46,047 nt of DNA from Gammaproteobacteria bacterium (GCA_026706895.1 JAPOXW010000019.1:1-46047), one strand, 5' to 3'. Positions 22,042-29,516 are shown, counted from the stretch's first letter. The notes: generated by a model from the letters alone, not told the origin. Numbers and translations are program-made.

Positions 22042-23067
22042 TCAGGCGCGGCTTTCCGGTTCCTTCGCCGGACCCAGCAGGATGGCCACCCCCCGGGTGC
22101 CGGGGCTCGATTCCAACCCCAGCTTGACGATGACAGTCAGCGGGATCGACAGCAGCATGCCGACCGGCCCGAGCAGCCAGCCCCAGAAGACCAGGGACAG
22201 AAACACCACCAGCGCCGACAGGCCGAGGCGTCGGCCCATCAGGTGCGCCTCGAGAAACTGGCCGATGACCGTGTTGATGACGGCATAACCGAGGATTACG
22301 GGAACCGTCATGGCGGCCCCGAGTTGCAGCCAGGCCAGCAGGACGGCCGGGATGGCGGCTAGGATGGAGCCGACGTTGGGAATGTAGTTCAGGAGGAAGG
22401 CGACGAGGCCCCACAGGATGGCATGGTCGAGGCCGAGCAGCGCCAGCCATCCGGCCACCAGCACCCCGGTCAGGAAGCTGGTCAGCGTTTTCGTGGCAAG
22501 GTAGCGGTTGACGCTGTCGGTGAACTGGCTCAGGGCAAAACTGGAGTCTGAACCCTCGAAGGCCCGCTGGATTTTTTTCGGCAGTTCGAGCGCTTCCAGA
22601 AGGATGAACGCCACCGCCAGCAGAATCAGCAGGGCATTGGTCAGGAGCGCGCCGAACCCGCTGAGGAGATCGGTCACCAGGTTGAGGAAGAATGAAGGAT
22701 CCAGATAGGCCGACAGTCCGGCATCCAGTTCGACCCAGCCTTGTTGCGACAGCCACTGCCCCCCGTGCTCCACGTGATCCCGAAGTTGTTCGTAGTGGGT
22801 GGGCATGGTCTGGCGGAAGCCGGTGATGGATGCACCGATCAGGGCGGCGAACCCGATGCCTGCGGCAATCAGGCCTACGATCACGGTTATCAGGGCGAGC
22901 AGGTTGGGGAGTCCGCGCTCCCGCAGCCATTTCATGGGCGGTTCGCAAGCGATGGCGATGAAGATCGCGAGCAGGAAGGGGACGACGATCTCGCGTGCTT
23001 GCTGCAGGGCGGCGGCCACGATGACGAAGCACGTGGCGGCCAGCAGGGTCTTGAGGGATGTGGACAC
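22042..23067 (-). CDS. AI-2E family transporter (PerM/YhhT/TqsA type)
   Basis: A 341-aa polytopic membrane protein of the AI-2E/PerM family. It opens with two close hydrophobic segments (about residues 6-44). A soluble segment about 85-140 follows, and then the conserved C-terminal membrane block with LVAFLLNYIPNVGSILAAIP, GQFLEAHLMGRRLGLSALVV and FWGWLLGPVGMLLSIPLTV. The family exports or exchanges varied small solutes or ions; autoinducer-2 transport is documented for only some members, so the substrate is left open. nhaA ends 14 nt upstream on the same strand, so the two are likely co-transcribed. It converges with the TonB receptor across a 98-nt gap holding only a weak 5-bp hairpin (21956-21971). 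Confidence 0.9.
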   Translation of the reverse strand: MSTSLKTLLAATCFVIVAAALQQAREIVVPFLLAIFIAIACEPPMKWLRERGLPNLLALITVIVGLIAAGIGFAALIGASITGFRQTMPTHYEQLRDHVEHGGQWLSQQGWVELDAGLSAYLDPSFFLNLVTDLLSGFGALLTNALLILLAVAFILLEALELPKKIQRAFEGSDSSFALSQFTDSVNRYLATKTLTSFLTGVLVAGWLALLGLDHAILWGLVAFLLNYIPNVGSILAAIPAVLLAWLQLGAAMTVPVILGYAVINTVIGQFLEAHLMGRRLGLSALVVFLSLVFWGWLLGPVGMLLSIPLTVIVKLGLESSPGTRGVAILLGPAKEPESRA

Positions 23068-23080
23068 GTCGCGACAGGCC

Positions 23081-24301
23081 CTAGGCCGTGTCCAGGAGCT
23101 CGGCCTTCGGCTTGCCCAGCGTCGCCTTCAGCACGAAGAACCCGATCAGAGCCGACAGCAGGGAGCCAAGCATGATGCCGATCTTGTCCTCCACGATCAA
23201 CGCGGGCATGTCGCCGTGCGCCAATGTGGAGACGAACAGGCTCATGGTGAACCCGATGCCGCACAGGAAGGACATGCCGAGGAATGCCGGCCAGTGCACG
23301 CCGCTTGGCAGGGAGCCGAGCCTCAGCGCTGACCCCAAAGCGGCGAACAGGCAGATTCCGACGGGCTTGCCGACCAGTAGCCCCAGCAGGACTCCGAGCG
23401 TAAGCGCGTCACCCAGGTCGGAGGGCGTCGTGTCCAGAAGATAGACTCCGGCGTTGCAGAAGGCAAAGACGGGCAGGATCCCGAACGCGACCCAGCCGTG
23501 GAACTGGTTTTCCAGCCGGGTCAGCGGGGAATACTGGTGGTCGTGCGGAACATGGGTGGGGATCGTAAATGCCAGGAGGATGCCGGCCATGGTGGCATGG
23601 ACTCCGGATTTCAGGATGAAATACCACAGGACCACTCCGATCAGGAGGTAGGGGATGGCGTTGTTGACCTTGAATCGGTTGAGGCCGATCAGGAGCACCA
23701 GGCACAGTGCGGCGTAGCGCAGGGCTTCCATCGACAGGTCTTCGGTGTAGTACAAGGCGATGATCAGCACGGCGCCAAGGTCGTCCAGGATCGCGACCGC
23801 CAAGAGGAACACCTTGAGCCCGTAGGGGACCCGCGAGCCGAGCAGCATCAATACGCCCAACGCAAACGCGATATCGGTCGCGGTGGGGATGGCCCAGCCC
23901 CGCATCGCAACCGGATCTTGGTAGTTGAGGCTGGCGAAGATCAGGGCGGGCACCAGCATGCCGCCGATGGCAGCGAAAGCCGGCGAGACCGCGCGGTCGA
24001 CGGAGGACAGGTGTCCCTCCATGAACTCGCGCTTGAGTTCCAGCCCGATGACGAAGAAGAAGATCGCCATCAGAAGGTCGTTGACCCAGAGCAGCAGGGT
24101 CTTGTGCAGGGCGACGGGCCCGATCACCAGGGAGATCGGCGTGGCCAGGAAGTTTTCATACCAGTCGTGCGCGCCGAAGTTGGTCAGGAGGATGGCGGCG
24201 GCGGCAGACGACACCAGCACGATGCTGCTGAAGGCTTCGGTTTTCCGGAAATGGCGCAGGACATCCCGGACGTGCTCGAAAGCCGAGACCAGAACCTGCA
24301 T
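23081..24301 (-). CDS. nhaA: Na+/H+ antiporter NhaA
   Basis: A 406-aa secondary transporter exporting Na+ (or Li+) for protons. Conserved parts are LLLWVNDLLMAIFFFVIGLE, LKREFMEGHLSS, GWAIPTATDIAFALGVL (with the first catalytic Asp) and FLLAVAILDDLGAVLIIALYY (with the adjacent Asp pair that binds the ion). The C-terminal SFLCGIGFTMSLFVSTLA is also conserved. Length fits the family (about 390 aa). ATG 24301 gives MQVLVSAFEHVRDVLRHF, a normal amphipathic beginning; the much longer open frame upstream is antisense to leuS. No purine-rich Shine-Dalgarno is seen for this start. It is divergent from leuS. Confidence 0.95.
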   Translation of the reverse strand: MQVLVSAFEHVRDVLRHFRKTEAFSSIVLVSSAAAAILLTNFGAHDWYENFLATPISLVIGPVALHKTLLLWVNDLLMAIFFFVIGLELKREFMEGHLSSVDRAVSPAFAAIGGMLVPALIFASLNYQDPVAMRGWAIPTATDIAFALGVLMLLGSRVPYGLKVFLLAVAILDDLGAVLIIALYYTEDLSMEALRYAALCLVLLIGLNRFKVNNAIPYLLIGVVLWYFILKSGVHATMAGILLAFTIPTHVPHDHQYSPLTRLENQFHGWVAFGILPVFAFCNAGVYLLDTTPSDLGDALTLGVLLGLLVGKPVGICLFAALGSALRLGSLPSGVHWPAFLGMSFLCGIGFTMSLFVSTLAHGDMPALIVEDKIGIMLGSLLSALIGFFVLKATLGKPKAELLDTA

Positions 24302-24324
24302 GGAAATCTTCGGAGGAGAAATTC

Positions 24325-24444
24325 GTGAATGCGCACGGCTATTGTAACTGTCCGCATGCAGGGAAACGGGTGCCCGGTGATAATATGGCGCGGAAACTTT
24401 TGTGGACACTCCGCCTTTCATATGCAGGAACGCTACGACCCTGA
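24325..24444 (+). CDS. Candidate Leu-rich upstream ORF overlapping the leuS start
   Basis: A 39-codon frame starting GTG at 24325 with a strong Shine-Dalgarno (GGAGGAG, 24312-24318) and ending TGA at 24444, 23 nt inside leuS. Its second half contains KLLWTLRL, with four leucines in seven codons, and a fifth leucine follows. The codons are CTT, TTG, CTC, CTT and CTA, with no CTG, the codon the surrounding genes prefer. leuS itself lacks a visible ribosome-binding site. This could be a leader peptide coupling leuS translation to leucyl-tRNA supply, or chance. It has not been recognised as a known family. Confidence 0.3.
   Translation: MNAHGYCNCPHAGKRVPGDNMARKLLWTLRLSYAGTLRP
24378..24386 (+). 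promoter_or_regulatory. Candidate extended -10 promoter of leuS
   Basis: TGATAATAT matches an extended -10 element (TGn followed by TAATAT). It would start transcription about 30 nt before the leuS ATG. No good -35 is present, which extended -10 promoters do not need. If used, it would exclude the start of the upstream ORF from the message. Confidence 0.35.
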
Positions 24445-26857
24445 AGCCGTAGAACAGGAAGCCCAGAAGTACTGGCGGGAAAACGAATGCTTCTCTGCAC
24501 AGGAGAAGCCGGGCGAGCGCAAGTTCTACTGCCTGTCCATGTTTCCGTACCCCAGCGGCCGGTTGCACATGGGGCATGTGCGCAACTACACGATCGGAGA
24601 TGCCATTGCGCGCTTTCGCCGGATGCGCGGCGACAACGTGATGCAGCCGATGGGATGGGACGCCTTCGGTTTGCCGGCCGAGAATGCCGCATTGGAACGC
24701 AAGGTTCTCCCCGGCGCCTGGACCCGGGGAAACATCCAGGCCATGCGCGAGCAGCTGCAGCGTCTGGGATTCGGCTACGACTGGGAACGCGAACTGGCGA
24801 CCTGTGACCCGGAATACTATCGGTGGGAACAGTGGTTTTTCATCCGCCTGTTCCAGAAGGGTCTGGCTTATCGGAAAAAGGCGTTGGTCAACTGGGATCC
24901 GGTCGACCAGACCGTATTGGCCAACGAACAGGTCATCGAGGGGCGCGGCTGGCGTTCCGGTGCCGTCGTCGAGCAACGGGAGGTTGAACAGTGGTTCCTG
25001 CGGATCACGGACTATGCCGAGGAACTGCTTGGCGCCTTGGATCAGCTGGAGGGCCGGTGGCCGCCCCAGGTGCTGCAGATGCAGCGCAACTGGATCGGTC
25101 GTTCGGAAGGGGTGGAGATCCGGTTCGATCTGGAGGGGCGGGAAGAACCGCTGACGGTGTTCACCACGCGTCCGGACACCTTGATGGGAACCACCTACAT
25201 GGCGCTCGCCCCTGGGCACCCTATTGTTCAGGAAATATCCAGATCTAACAAAGAGTTGAAAGACTTTCTTAATCAATCTACCCAGATTTCCGAGGAGTCG
25301 CTCCGGGATCGGGAGGGACATCCGCTCGGACTGAATGCGCTGCATCCGCTGACCGGCGAGACGCTGCCCGTGTGGGTGGCCAGTTTCGTGCTGATGGAAT
25401 ACGGCTCCGGGGCGGTGATGTCGGTACCGGCCCACGACCAGCGCGATTGGGAGTTCGCGCGACATCATGGCTTGCCGATCCGGCAGGTGATCGCTCCGAC
25501 CGACGGTTCGGAAGCCGATCTTGATGCCGAGGCCTATGTGGACTGGGGCGTGCTGGTCAATTCCGGGGAATTCGACGGGCTGAGTTCCGAGGAAGGCTAC
25601 GCCGCCATTGCTCAGCGGCTGTCCGAGCAAGGCTGTGGAGAGTCCGTGGTGCGCTACCGGCTACATGACTGGGGAGTGTCCCGGCAGCGCCGCTGGGGTT
25701 GCCCGGTGCCGATGATCCACTGCGGAGAATGCGGTGTTGTGCCGGTCCCGGAAGCAGACTTGCCGGTGGTTCTCGACGAAACCCTGCCGCCGGAGGCGGA
25801 ACTTCCCGAGAGTTGGAGGATCGTGCAATGCCCGGAGTGCGGCAGGTCGGCACAGCGGGACACGGACACGTTCGACACGTTCGTCGAATCCAGCTGGTAC
25901 CAGGCGCGATTCTGTTCACCCGGCGCCGATGACGCCATGCTGGACGATCGGGCGCGTTACTGGCTGCCGGTGGACCAGTACATCGGGGGGATCGAGCATG
26001 CCATCCTGCACCTCCTGTACGCGCGGTTTTTTCACAAGTTGATGCGCGACGAGGGGCTGGTCGACGGCGACGAGCCGTTCGCGCACCTTCTGACTCAGGG
26101 CATGGTGCTCAAGGACGGGCACAAGATGTCGAAGTCGTGGGGCAACGTGGTCGATCCGGAACCGTTGATCGAACGCTACGGTGCGGACACGGTGCGCCTG
26201 TTCGTGCTGTTCGCGTCGCCGCCCGAGCATACGCTGGAGTGGTCCGACAGCGGGGTCGAGGGGTGTTCGAGATTCCTCAAGCGGTTCTGGCGATTCGCCT
26301 ACCAGCACCGGGATTGCGCGTCTGCGGAAGGCGTTGATGCGAGCGGGCTTGATTCGCAGCAGGAGGAATTACGCCGCAAACTGCATGAAACGATCCAAAG
26401 GGCGGGCCGCGTGGTCGAACAGCGGCATACGTTCAACACGGCGATTGCCGCCAACATGGAACTGCTCAACGATTTGATGCGCCTTTTCGAGGACGGCAAG
26501 GCGGAGCCGGGCCTGGTGCGCGAATGCCTGGAGGTGATGCTCCGCATGCTGGCGCCGGCTATCCCGCACCTGACTCATGTGCTGTGGCACGAATTCGGGT
26601 TTGCCGGGGTGATTTTGGATCAACCTTGGCCGGAAGCGGATGAATCCGCCCTGCAGCGCTCGGTCGAGCAGATCGTGGTTCAGGTGAATGGCAAGGTCCG
26701 GGCGCAGCTGGAACTTGCGATCGATATCGGCGAGGACGAGTTAAGGCAGAAAGTGTTGGATAATGCTAAAGTGCAACGCTTCACTGAAGGAAAAACCGTG
26801 GTTCGCTTCATTCAGGTCCCGCACAAGCTCGTCAATGTCGTGGTGCGTGATGCATAG
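24422..26857 (+). CDS. leuS: Leucyl-tRNA synthetase
   Basis: An 811-aa class I aminoacyl-tRNA synthetase. The HIGH motif is in YPSGRLHMGHVRNYTIGDA and the KMSKS motif in DGHKMSKSWGNVVDPE. The CP1 editing domain retains FTTRPDTLMGTTYMALAPGHP and YGSGAVMSVPAHDQRDWEF, needed to remove mischarged amino acids. A zinc-type segment CPECGRSAQRDTDTFDTFV follows. The ATG at 24422 gives MQERYDPEAVEQEAQKYWRE, the usual beginning. A roughly 70-nt stretch in the editing domain (about 25223-25290) is distinctly AT-richer than the rest. lptE starts inside the last codons (8-nt overlap). Confidence 0.97.
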   Translation: MQERYDPEAVEQEAQKYWRENECFSAQEKPGERKFYCLSMFPYPSGRLHMGHVRNYTIGDAIARFRRMRGDNVMQPMGWDAFGLPAENAALERKVLPGAWTRGNIQAMREQLQRLGFGYDWERELATCDPEYYRWEQWFFIRLFQKGLAYRKKALVNWDPVDQTVLANEQVIEGRGWRSGAVVEQREVEQWFLRITDYAEELLGALDQLEGRWPPQVLQMQRNWIGRSEGVEIRFDLEGREEPLTVFTTRPDTLMGTTYMALAPGHPIVQEISRSNKELKDFLNQSTQISEESLRDREGHPLGLNALHPLTGETLPVWVASFVLMEYGSGAVMSVPAHDQRDWEFARHHGLPIRQVIAPTDGSEADLDAEAYVDWGVLVNSGEFDGLSSEEGYAAIAQRLSEQGCGESVVRYRLHDWGVSRQRRWGCPVPMIHCGECGVVPVPEADLPVVLDETLPPEAELPESWRIVQCPECGRSAQRDTDTFDTFVESSWYQARFCSPGADDAMLDDRARYWLPVDQYIGGIEHAILHLLYARFFHKLMRDEGLVDGDEPFAHLLTQGMVLKDGHKMSKSWGNVVDPEPLIERYGADTVRLFVLFASPPEHTLEWSDSGVEGCSRFLKRFWRFAYQHRDCASAEGVDASGLDSQQEELRRKLHETIQRAGRVVEQRHTFNTAIAANMELLNDLMRLFEDGKAEPGLVRECLEVMLRMLAPAIPHLTHVLWHEFGFAGVILDQPWPEADESALQRSVEQIVVQVNGKVRAQLELAIDIGEDELRQKVLDNAKVQRFTEGKTVVRFIQVPHKLVNVVVRDA

Positions 26858-27344
26858 GAATTCTTTCCTGCTGGGCGCAGTTTTCTGCCTGATCCTCGGG
26901 GGATGCGGATTCCAATTGGCAGACTCCAAGGGGGTCGCGACCAAGATTCCGCAAGCCTCGTTGCAACTGGTCGGGGGGTCTCCGGGATTTCGCCAAGTGC
27001 TCAAGCGCAAGTTGCGCGGCGGAGGCGTCAAGGTGGTGCAAGGCGACGCGGCGGCCGATTTGATCGTTTACCTGGAAGGCCCGAAGGAACGCCACCAGAT
27101 CATCGCTGTAACCACCGACATGGATGCTCGCGAATACGAGGTCGGGTTGCATTTGACCGTGCGCTTGCAGCGGCCGGGTGAAAAGCCATCGGCACCAGCC
27201 ATCGTGTCGCGCTACCGGCACTGGCTGTTCGATTCGGAAGACTACCTCGCGGCTGACGAGGCTCGCGCGGTCCTGAAGAAGGAACTGAGCGGGGAATTGA
27301 TTGAGGCGCTGTTGCTGCGCATCCGCGCCTATGCCGAGCAGTAG
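26850..27344 (+). CDS. lptE: LPS-assembly lipoprotein LptE
   Basis: A 164-aa outer-membrane lipoprotein that plugs the LptD barrel and helps insert lipopolysaccharide. The signal peptide ends in a lipobox (LILGGC, Cys at about residue 19) followed by GFQL, the family's hallmark. The remaining sequence has the mixed alpha/beta LptE pattern with RYRHWLFDSEDYLAADEA. Overlap with leuS is the normal arrangement. In many gammaproteobacteria holA (DNA polymerase III delta) follows; here a HIT-family gene follows instead. Confidence 0.9.
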   Translation: MHRNSFLLGAVFCLILGGCGFQLADSKGVATKIPQASLQLVGGSPGFRQVLKRKLRGGGVKVVQGDAAADLIVYLEGPKERHQIIAVTTDMDAREYEVGLHLTVRLQRPGEKPSAPAIVSRYRHWLFDSEDYLAADEARAVLKKELSGELIEALLLRIRAYAEQ

Positions 27345-27367
27345 CGCTAGACGCTCCTGAGGGAAGC

Positions 27368-27712
27368 ATGGCCGACCCGACCCTGTTCGAGAGAATCATC
27401 AACCGCGAGATCCCCGCGGATTTCGTGTACGAAGACGAGGTTTGCGTGGCGTTCCGGGACGTCAATCCCCAAGCGCCGACGCATGTACTGATCGTGCCGC
27501 GCAAGCCGCTGGATCGGGTGGCGAACGCCGAAGAGGAAGATCGGGCGATGCTGGGCCACTTGCTGCAGGTGGCGGGGAAGGTGGCCGAACAACTGGATTG
27601 CAGGGAAGCCTTCCGGCTCGTGATCAACAACGGCGCCGAAGTCGGGCAATCGGTCTTTCATTTGCATGTGCACTTGCTGGCCGGGCGTTCGTTCGGTTGG
27701 CCGCCCGGCTAG
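27368..27712 (+). CDS. HIT-family (HinT-like) purine nucleoside phosphoramidase
   Basis: A 114-aa histidine-triad hydrolase. The active-site triad is in VFHLHVHLLAGRSFGWPPG. The N-terminal part TLFERIINREIPADFVYEDE is typical of bacterial HinT. It hydrolyses AMP-linked phosphoramidates such as AMP-lysine. A good Shine-Dalgarno (GAGGGAAG) precedes the ATG. The next gene begins 1 nt after the stop, so the two are probably translated together. Confidence 0.94.
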   Translation: MADPTLFERIINREIPADFVYEDEVCVAFRDVNPQAPTHVLIVPRKPLDRVANAEEEDRAMLGHLLQVAGKVAEQLDCREAFRLVINNGAEVGQSVFHLHVHLLAGRSFGWPPG

Positions 27713-27713
27713 T

Positions 27714-28160
27714 ATGGAGCAAGCCGCGCACTGGTACGCTATTGATTGGCGGTGCCGCCACACCTGGGGGAAATCCGCCTACAACACGATGTGGTGCCTG
27801 ATCGGCTGCGCCATCGGCGATTTCGGTACGATCTTTTACTTTCAGTACTACCAGATTGAGATTTCGCCTTGGTTCGTGTTGGGATTGGCTATGCTCAACG
27901 GCATCCTGACCAGTATTCTCCTGGAGACGATTTTGCTGATGCGAAGCATGCCGTTTAACATGGCCTTGCGCACGGCGGCGGGAATGAGCCTGATTAGCAT
28001 GGTGTCGATGGAAATTGCGATGAATTTGACGGACTGGCTGCTGGTCGGCAGCCTGGAACTGCGTTGGTGGTCGCTAGTACCGGCTTTGGCGGCCGGTTTC
28101 GTCACGCCTTGGCCTTACAACTACTGGAGGCTCAAGGCGTTGGGCATAGCCTGCCACTGA
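27714..28160 (+). CDS. Small polytopic membrane protein (DUF4396-like)
   Basis: A 148-aa protein with about four membrane segments (around residues 26-46, 50-75, 85-105 and 115-138). The WGKSAYNTMWCLIGCAIGDFGTI segment near residues 18-40 resembles the DUF4396 family, whose function is unknown to me. The C-terminus ends GIACH. The start ATG at 27714 follows the HIT stop by 1 nt. It has no clear ribosome-binding site of its own, so translation probably depends on the upstream gene. Confidence 0.65.
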   Translation: MEQAAHWYAIDWRCRHTWGKSAYNTMWCLIGCAIGDFGTIFYFQYYQIEISPWFVLGLAMLNGILTSILLETILLMRSMPFNMALRTAAGMSLISMVSMEIAMNLTDWLLVGSLELRWWSLVPALAAGFVTPWPYNYWRLKALGIACH

Positions 28161-28171
28161 ATCTGTCGGAC

Positions 28172-28191
28172 AAAAGGCTGGCCACTTTTTT
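28172..28191 (+). terminator. Weak candidate terminator after the DUF4396-like gene
   Basis: AAAAG (28172-28176) can pair with CTTTT (28185-28189), enclosing a GC-rich loop that could fold on itself, and the sequence runs into six T residues. The stem is short, so this is tentative. Confidence 0.25.
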
Positions 28192-28201
28192 CTTGGGAGT
28201 A

Positions 28202-28215
28202 GGGCATATATGCCC
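28202..28215. repeat. 14-bp perfect palindrome
   Basis: GGGCATATATGCCC is a perfect inverted repeat in the 132-nt intergenic stretch between the convergent DUF4396-like and higA genes. It has no T-run, so it is not a normal terminator. It could be a protein site or a stable cruciform; no function is claimed. Confidence 0.4.
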
Positions 28216-28292
28216 GCTCTCCGGCATGGGGGTTAAAGGTCTAGCGAAACGTACGACCGAGAGGTTTGGGATCGTCTTTCGCTGCGTTCCCT

Positions 28293-28598
28293 TTATTCAC
28301 CAAGCGCTCGCACAACCGCATCCGGATCATGGGCGATGACGGTCAACAGGACTCGTGCGGCTCGGTCCGGGACGCGACGACCTTGTTCCCAGTCTTGTAT
28401 GGCACGCGCGTCCAAGCCAAATCGGGTTGCGAATTTCTGTCGACTTAGTTTCAAGCGTTTGCGCACGGCCAGAATCTGATCCGCAGAGGGATCGTCAACG
28501 ATCCGGCACATAAGGTCGATTTTGCCGCGTACATGAGAAAGAACTTCGTCTAAGGCGGCTTCAGTTTCCCGGCCAACCCGGGTTCGTTCCGTTGTCAT
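28293..28598 (-). CDS. higA: HigA-type antitoxin (XRE helix-turn-helix)
   Basis: A 101-aa DNA-binding antitoxin. The C-terminal helix-turn-helix spans about residues 41-90 (ILAVRKRLKLSRQKFATRFG, then LDARAIQDWEQGRRVPD). The N-terminal half would bind the toxin. Its start overlaps the toxin stop by 4 nt. Toxin-before-antitoxin order is characteristic of HigBA rather than RelBE. It probably represses its own promoter through the palindrome at 28934-28952. Confidence 0.88.
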   Translation of the reverse strand: MTTERTRVGRETEAALDEVLSHVRGKIDLMCRIVDDPSADQILAVRKRLKLSRQKFATRFGLDARAIQDWEQGRRVPDRAARVLLTVIAHDPDAVVRALGE

Positions 28599-28924
28599 TT
28601 TTTGACCTCCTCCTTCTTGATGGTGGCTACTAGCCGAGCCAGTATTTTTCGGTCGGCTGAAGTCATCTCTTCACGGCTTGCCTTGACTCCTTGGCATAGG
28701 CAGATGGCTTTGGTGTTAGCATGGTAAAAGTACAGGGTTCGAATCCCACCTCGTTTGCCTCGGCCGGAGCCAGGCCACCGAAACTTGCGTATCCCGCCTG
28801 TCCCCCGGATGACCGGTGCTCCGATAGGGTCGGCGGCAATCGTCGTTTCCATAGCCTCCCGGGATTCTTTCGAGACCAGCTTTTTGATGGCACGTTCATA
28901 AGTACGAGTAAAGAAAAGTTCCAT
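28595..28924 (-). CDS. higB: HigB/RelE-fold mRNA-interferase toxin
   Basis: A 109-aa basic protein of the RelE/HigB superfamily. It starts MELFFTRTYERAIKKLVSKE, has GIRKFRWPGSGRGKRGGIRTLYFYH in the middle and ends in a lysine-rich helix. Such toxins cleave mRNA, usually on the ribosome. The start at 28924 is chosen on promoter evidence. The -35 (28955-28960) and -10 (28932-28937) place the transcript start at about 28925, so the longer in-frame starts at 28951 and 28960 would not be transcribed. The message is therefore probably leaderless. Confidence 0.88.
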   Translation of the reverse strand: MELFFTRTYERAIKKLVSKESREAMETTIAADPIGAPVIRGTGGIRKFRWPGSGRGKRGGIRTLYFYHANTKAICLCQGVKASREEMTSADRKILARLVATIKKEEVKK

Positions 28925-28931
28925 CAACCCT

Positions 28932-28960
28932 ATTATGCGGCATTGCCGCATATTCTTCAA
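28932..28960 (-). promoter_or_regulatory. higBA promoter with embedded operator palindrome
   Basis: On the minus strand TTGAAG (28960-28955) is separated by exactly 17 nt from CATAAT (28937-28932). The spacer and -10 hold a near-perfect inverted repeat, TATGCGGCA-T-TGCCGCATA (28934-28952, 9-bp arms). This is an ideal site for the HigA helix-turn-helix protein to block RNA polymerase. Confidence 0.75.
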
Positions 28961-29043
28961 TACCTTTGGTCGGCAAGGGTAGATATGGCGAAATCTTTAT
29001 GCTATCGAGAGTTCTTCAATCCATGTGGATAGGATATGGCCAT

Positions 29044-29316
29044 TTAAGGTTCTGCCGTGTATTCAGGGTCGGGCCTCCCGAATTCCTTTTCAAACAACCT
29101 TAAAATCCGTTGATTTTCACCTGCCAAATCGGAGAGAGCACCAAATCCAGCCATCCACGGCGCTTCCGCCTCGCGGGTCTGGGTTTCCTGTGTGTGACAC
29201 TGGATCTGTTCCTCCAGCGCAGTTGTAAAAAACTGCTCCATGGTGACGCCGCGGCTCGCGGCAATCGTTTTGACACGCCGGAAAGTGGCGTCGGGAATTT
29301 CAATAGTTGTTTTCAT
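29044..29316 (-). CDS. Orphan ribbon-helix-helix antitoxin (VapB-like)
   Basis: A 90-aa protein with an N-terminal ribbon-helix-helix (MKTTIEIPDATFRRVKTIAA, then SRGVTMEQFF). The C-terminal tail PWMAGFGALSDLAGENQRIL is normally seen in VapB-type antitoxins paired with a PIN-domain toxin. No PIN gene follows: the next gene on this strand is higB, 120 nt downstream. The toxin may have been lost, or the protein may act on another partner such as the VapC at 43841-44263. AAAACCGCGGA upstream gives only a weak ribosome-binding site. Confidence 0.75.
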   Translation of the reverse strand: MKTTIEIPDATFRRVKTIAASRGVTMEQFFTTALEEQIQCHTQETQTREAEAPWMAGFGALSDLAGENQRILRLFEKEFGRPDPEYTAEP

Positions 29317-29365
29317 TCCGCGGTTTTCCCATAGTTTGAGCCTCCGGTCAAATTATCCCATCGGC

Positions 29366-29371
29366 TATAAT
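29366..29371 (+). promoter_or_regulatory. Candidate -10 box of tRNA-Arg
   Basis: A perfect TATAAT 38-43 nt upstream of the mature tRNA-Arg. No good -35 sits at the standard distance (TTGAGC at 29336-29341 is too far). It may also drive the downstream 98-aa gene and serS. Confidence 0.4.
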
Positions 29372-29408
29372 TCCACTTTGCCTGATTTAAGGCATTTCAA
29401 TGTCCCGT

Positions 29409-29485
29409 GCGCCCGTAGCTCAGTTGGATAGAGTGTGTGGCTACGAACCACAAGGTCGGGGGTTCGAATCCCTCCGGGCGCGCCA
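29409..29485 (+). tRNA. tRNA-Arg (anticodon ACG)
   Basis: A 77-nt cloverleaf with encoded CCA. The acceptor stem pairs GCGCCCG (29409-29415) with CGGGCGC (29475-29481), with discriminator G29482 and CCA at 29483-29485. The anticodon stem TGTGG/CCACA encloses CTACGAA, with anticodon ACG at 29443-29445; A34 would be edited to inosine to read CGU, CGC and CGA. The T-arm is GGTTCGAATCC. Confidence 0.97.
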
Positions 29486-29516
29486 ATTACCTGTCTGAAC
29501 CGGGAAAGGGGAACCG

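Noticed and set aside
28925-28960. Longer N-terminus for HigB (starts at 28951 or 28960)
   Set aside because: These codons fall within the -35/-10 region and operator of the promoter, so they would not be transcribed from it.
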